From Microcaldota archaeon (GTDB taxonomy: Archaea > Micrarchaeota > Micrarchaeia > Anstonellales > Bilamarchaeaceae): 7,979 nt of DNA. The notes beneath the pieces are model-generated. The model was not told the DNA's origin. It ran no database searches and saw only the letters and a program-made list of their open reading frames with translations. Every line of letters starts with the position of its first letter. The stretch's first letter is position 1. The stretch lies in contig JAKANX010000043.1 of NCBI GenBank assembly GCA_021823425.1, positions 1 to 7,979 of the forward strand, read 5' to 3'. A program made the position numbers and the translations under genes. Shown here in pieces: positions 5,115 to 7,979 of the stretch.

Positions 5115-5750
5115 ATGGTCCTTATCGCCGGAATAGACGAAGCCGGCCGCGGCCCGGTAATCGGCCCGCTAGTGATAGCCATCTTCTCCTGCGGAAGCGC
5201 GAGCGAGGCGAAGGTGAACGCAATCTGCAAGAAGGACTCCAAGCAGCTCTCGGCCAAGCAGCGCGAAGAGATATTCGCGCAGCTCAAGCACCTCGGAAAG
5301 ATTAATTTCGTGGAGCTCAGCGCCCAGAACCTCAACACGCTCATGGACAAGGAGACCCTCAACGAAATAGAGGCGATGTACATGGCCAAGCTCATAAAGA
5401 GCCTTGACGGGGACGTGAACGTCAAGATAGACCTTCCGGACAGGTATTCGTGGGTCTTCGCAAAGCGGATGGAGCGCTACGGCGTGAAGAAATACGAGGC
5501 CGAGCACAAGGCCGACGAGAACCACCCCATAGTCGCTGCGGCGAGCATATGCGCCAAAGTCCTGAGGGACGCCAAAATAGAGGAGATAAAAAAGGAGATA
5601 GGCGACTTCGGCTCCGGCTATCCCGGGGACGAGAAGACGATAAAGTTCCTCAAGGTCAAGGAAAACCTCCTCCGCGCCACGCCCTACACTAGGAAGAAGT
5701 GGAAGACCCTTGAGACTATAAAGCAGACCAAGCTCACCTTTGAAGACTGA
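5115..5750 (+). CDS. rnhB: Ribonuclease HII
   Basis: The 211-residue enzyme cuts the RNA strand of RNA-DNA hybrids, removing primers and misinserted ribonucleotides in the cytoplasm. It has the metal-binding DEDD set: Asp8 and Glu9 in AGIDEAGRGPVIGPLV (5-20), Asp106 in VKIDLPDRYSW, and Asp134 in HKADENHPIVAAASICAKV (131-149). DSKQLSAKQR (41-50) and GSGYPGDEKTIKFL (166-179) are further family signatures, and the tyrosine of GSGYP (Tyr169) is expected at the active site. Length and the KADENHPIVAAASI form are those of archaeal RNase HII. The ATG at 5115 directly opens with MVLIAGIDEAG, so no other start is needed; its transcript is probably leaderless. The last 17 bp overlap the end of the convergent flippase gene. 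It appears to be a single-gene unit. Confidence 0.97.
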   Translation: MVLIAGIDEAGRGPVIGPLVIAIFSCGSASEAKVNAICKKDSKQLSAKQREEIFAQLKHLGKINFVELSAQNLNTLMDKETLNEIEAMYMAKLIKSLDGDVNVKIDLPDRYSWVFAKRMERYGVKKYEAEHKADENHPIVAAASICAKVLRDAKIEEIKKEIGDFGSGYPGDEKTIKFLKVKENLLRATPYTRKKWKTLETIKQTKLTFED

Positions 5751-7287
5751 TTTTCAGCCCCGCCATTCCCAGCGCAGCCCGCACCGTCTTGTCCACCAGG
5801 TGCCTGTCCGTCCTGTTCAGCCCGCCCAGCCACACGAGGAAAAGGAAATACACGAGGAAAGCGAGCAGCGAGGCCAGTATCACTCCGAGCAGCTCGGCCC
5901 AGTGCCCAGCTGCCGAAAAGTCAAATAGCAGCCTGTAGGACGCGAACCCGGCGCCGAACATTACCATGGTGGGCGCGAACGCGTTCGCAATCATCGCGTG
6001 GAGGGAGAATTTCGCCAGTCTCATGGAATAATATATCGCGAGCCCCTCGCTCACCAAATACGCCAGCGTGGTTCCTGCGAGCGCGCCCCACAGCCCGTAT
6101 ATGGGAACGAGCAGCAGGTTCAGCGCGATGTTCGGCAATATTCCAATCAGGGTGGATTTGAGGAGCAGGTCCGTCCTTCCGATTGCGGAAAGCGCGCTGC
6201 GCGCCGGAAGCGAGACCACGCTAATTAGCAGGCCCGGAACGAGCACGTACATCAGCCAGTAGTATTCAGCGTATGCGGGGAAGAAGAGCTCCACCGCCTC
6301 CTTTGCGAACAGCATGCTCAACGCCGCTATGGGAAGCGTTATGTACGCACTCCACCTCGCCCCGTTGCTCGCGAGCGGCCCGAACACCTCGGACTTGGCG
6401 CCGTGCAGGTGCGAGAGCATGGACGTGAGCACGGAGAATATCTGCGCGGAAATTGTCTGTATCGCGCTCCTCGCCATGTTCATCACCGCGTTGTACGCGC
6501 CTATAACCGGGGCCGCGACGTAGTACGCGAGGACCATGGTGTCCGTGTAGCTCATAAGGGAGCCCGAGAACTGGTTGAGCGCAGCCGCGTTCCCGTACTT
6601 GAATATTTCCCCAATTTCCTTTTTGCCGAGGATGCCGAGCCTGCCCGGGAATTTTCCGAGCCTGAAGGCCACCGAGACCAGCATCCCGACGTTTGAAACC
6701 ATCGCCGCAAGGAAAGTCGCCCAGAGCGCGGCGTCCAGCCCGCCCGCAAGCAATAGAAAAGCTGCCCCCGCAAACCCGATTTTGAGAACCGGCTGGAGCG
6801 CGGACCACGCCGCGACCTCGTCAAACCTCTTGAAGCCGAAAAGCGCGAGCGTGAGCACGGAATTGAGCGACAGTGCGACTCCCGTCCAGTACGTCATGTA
6901 AATGATGGAGGCGAGATCCGCGCTGTAATAGCGCGCAACCGCGCCCTGCCCGAAGAACGTTGCCGCGCCCAGGATTGCGGAAAAGACGAGGAAGGCGAGG
7001 AATACCGTGGCGACCAGCGGCCGTATTTTCCCCCGCCGCCCGCCGCCCTCGTAGAAAGGTATGAATCGCGCGAGCGAGTCCGCCATGCCGAACGCGCCCA
7101 GTATTCCAATCACCGTTGCGAACGCGATGTAAAGGAAATAAATCCCCCCTTCGGCGGGGGTCACGAAGCGCAGCAGCACTATGTAAAAGAGAAGCCCGCT
7201 TCCCTTGCCGATTGCCGCGGAGGCGATGTTGAAGAGCGTTCCCCTCGCGCCCTGGCTTGCGACCTCGCTCTTCTCCTTGTCAAGCAT
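5734..7287 (-). CDS. Polysaccharide flippase (Wzx/RfbX-like, MOP superfamily)
   Basis: A 517-residue integral membrane protein of the oligosaccharide-flippase family (COG2244), whose members move lipid-linked sugars across the cytoplasmic membrane. The N-terminus GTLFNIASAAIGKGSGLLFY (residues 16-35) and GGIYFLYIAFATVIGILGAFG (47-67) followed by DSLARFIPFYEG are the family's typical opening; NQFSGSLMSYTDTMVLAYY (238-256) and LPNIALNLLLVPIYGLWGAL (384-403) mark the start of the second half and its conserved LN..L.P.YG..GA motif. By hydrophobicity about 14 membrane segments can be placed. The substrate cannot be told; UppS, encoded elsewhere in the window, makes the kind of lipid such substrates are carried on. 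The ATG at 7287 follows the phosphatidyltransferase stop by 4 bp, so the two are co-transcribed. No glycosyltransferase genes are adjacent. The 3' end overlaps rnhB on the opposite strand. Confidence 0.94.
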   Translation of the reverse strand: MLDKEKSEVASQGARGTLFNIASAAIGKGSGLLFYIVLLRFVTPAEGGIYFLYIAFATVIGILGAFGMADSLARFIPFYEGGGRRGKIRPLVATVFLAFLVFSAILGAATFFGQGAVARYYSADLASIIYMTYWTGVALSLNSVLTLALFGFKRFDEVAAWSALQPVLKIGFAGAAFLLLAGGLDAALWATFLAAMVSNVGMLVSVAFRLGKFPGRLGILGKKEIGEIFKYGNAAALNQFSGSLMSYTDTMVLAYYVAAPVIGAYNAVMNMARSAIQTISAQIFSVLTSMLSHLHGAKSEVFGPLASNGARWSAYITLPIAALSMLFAKEAVELFFPAYAEYYWLMYVLVPGLLISVVSLPARSALSAIGRTDLLLKSTLIGILPNIALNLLLVPIYGLWGALAGTTLAYLVSEGLAIYYSMRLAKFSLHAMIANAFAPTMVMFGAGFASYRLLFDFSAAGHWAELLGVILASLLAFLVYFLFLVWLGGLNRTDRHLVDKTVRAALGMAGLKISLQR

Positions 7288-7291
7288 GCGG

Positions 7292-7897
7292 TCAGTCCTT
7301 GGAGCCGAGGGCTATTGAGAACCTTTCCACGCTGGTGAGCAGCGCGAGGACCGCGGTGAACATTAGCACGACTGCCGAATACGGGCTTTGGGTGAGCACG
7401 AGGAAGAAAACCAGCATGAGCAGCAGCACCCGCGCGGCCCTCTCGAGCATCCCGGGCATTTTCACCGCCCTCGCGTGGTGCATCACCCCGGTGTGCTCGG
7501 CGTACGCCTTTATGTAGCCCGTCAATCCGGCCCCGAAGAATAGCACGAGGAGCAGCCACACCTGCTTCTGCAGAATCAATACCGGAATGGGCGCGCCCAG
7601 CAGCGTGAGTATCATGAAGAATTCCACCACCCGGTCAAACACCCCATCTATGAACGCGCCCTTGCGGCTCTCCAAGCCCCTTTCCCGCGCGACCGCGCCG
7701 TCAACCGCGTCCGCGAGCAGCGCGAGCGCGAAAAGCGCGAACGAGACCCAGCCCCCGTAATAGTCGTAGGCGAGGTAGCCCGCGAGCGCGAAAACCGCCG
7801 AGCTAGCCGTAATGGCGTTGGGATGGACCGGGACGTTCCTGAAAACCCTCCCTAGTGCTTTGGAGAACGCCTGCCCTAATTCGCTGTTCTTGAGCAT
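7292..7897 (-). CDS. CDP-alcohol phosphatidyltransferase (archaeal phospholipid head-group enzyme)
   Basis: A 201-residue membrane enzyme that joins a CDP-activated lipid to an alcohol, or the like, in polar lipid synthesis. It holds the complete family signature D-x2-DG-x2-AR-x8-G-x3-D-x3-D: Asp63, Asp66-Gly67, Ala70-Arg71, Gly80, Asp84 and Asp88 (DAVDGAVAR then GAFIDGVFD). The N-terminal VPVHPNAITASSAVFALAGY (22-41) is the usual PN.(I/L)T segment before the first membrane helix; about five to six membrane helices follow. The pattern is closest to archaetidylinositol-phosphate synthase or PgsA-like enzymes, but the acceptor is not settled. The reading frame extends upstream to GTG 7945, giving 16 extra residues, but that stretch includes the TATA box, so ATG 7897 is chosen. 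It is the first gene of a two-gene unit with the flippase. Confidence 0.94.
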   Translation of the reverse strand: MLKNSELGQAFSKALGRVFRNVPVHPNAITASSAVFALAGYLAYDYYGGWVSFALFALALLADAVDGAVARERGLESRKGAFIDGVFDRVVEFFMILTLLGAPIPVLILQKQVWLLLVLFFGAGLTGYIKAYAEHTGVMHHARAVKMPGMLERAARVLLLMLVFFLVLTQSPYSAVVLMFTAVLALLTSVERFSIALGSKD

Positions 7898-7918
7898 GGG
7901 CTCATTCCTCAGCCGCGG

Positions 7919-7926
7919 TTTATAAA
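7919..7926 (-). promoter_or_regulatory. TATA box of the phosphatidyltransferase-flippase operon
   Basis: TTTATAAA, a perfect palindrome in the context GATATTTATAAACC on the minus strand, is centred 25.5 nt before the A of ATG 7897. This predicts a leaderless transcript and argues against the longer reading frame from GTG 7945. A weak GAGG lies upstream of the ATG but would be outside such a transcript. Confidence 0.65.
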
Positions 7927-7979
7927 TATCGCAACCCAAACCCACAATAATCCATAAAAGCTCATCATTTTAAACTCAG

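Noticed and set aside
7898..7945. 16-residue N-terminal extension of the phosphatidyltransferase from GTG 7945
   Set aside because: The stretch contains the TTTATAAA promoter element at the distance expected for a start at ATG 7897, and the family normally begins shortly before the PN.(I/L)T segment.
7946..7979. Right-edge sequence with TTTTAAA
   Set aside because: AT-rich and possibly part of another promoter, but with only 34 bases and no gene start visible nothing can be assigned.

Overview
The window looks like a piece of an archaeal chromosome, GC-rich by eye. The arguments for Archaea are the archaeal form of RNase HII, a stand-alone PRC-barrel protein, a cis-prenyltransferase in a gene order not usual for bacteria, a CpaF/TadA-type ATPase next to a compact T2SF membrane protein, and TATA boxes about 25 nt upstream of inferred transcription starts, several of which coincide with the start codon (leaderless mRNAs). 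The glycolytic GAPDH is of the bacterial-type class I, which most archaea lack; this fits haloarchaea or some DPANN-like lineages (for example Diapherotrites or Micrarchaeota). That lineage guess is an inference and weak.

Layout. Positions 1-4072 (minus strand) form one tightly packed five-gene run, read from right to left: class I GAPDH, cis-prenyl diphosphate synthase (UppS), a DUF192 protein, a type II/IV secretion (pilus-type) ATPase, and a T2SF/TadC-like membrane protein cut by the left edge. Gaps are 3 bp, 40 bp, an 11-bp overlap and 5 bp, so one transcript from the promoter near 4111-4118 is likely. Diverging from it on the plus strand is a small secreted lipoprotein with a PsbP/MOG1-like look (4140-4667). 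Next come a PRC-barrel protein (4781-5041), preceded by a long imperfect palindrome centred on its TATA box, and RNase HII (5115-5750). On the minus strand, 7897 to 5734, lie a CDP-alcohol phosphatidyltransferase and a 517-residue polysaccharide flippase, 4 bp apart. The flippase end overlaps the RNase HII end by 17 bp, tail to tail.

How the genes fit together. Much of the window concerns the cell envelope: UppS makes the polyprenyl carrier for lipid-linked glycans, the flippase belongs to the family that moves such glycans across the membrane, the CDP-alcohol enzyme makes polar lipid head groups, and the ATPase plus T2SF protein are the core of a type IV pilus-like machine. GAPDH and RNase HII are housekeeping genes. 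No mobile element, CRISPR array, tRNA or rRNA was seen, and no gene-free stretch exceeds 300 bases (the longest is about 113 bp, 4668-4780). The rest of the window is ordinary core-genome content; the most unusual items are the palindrome at 4715-4752 and the cofactor-site residues of the GAPDH.
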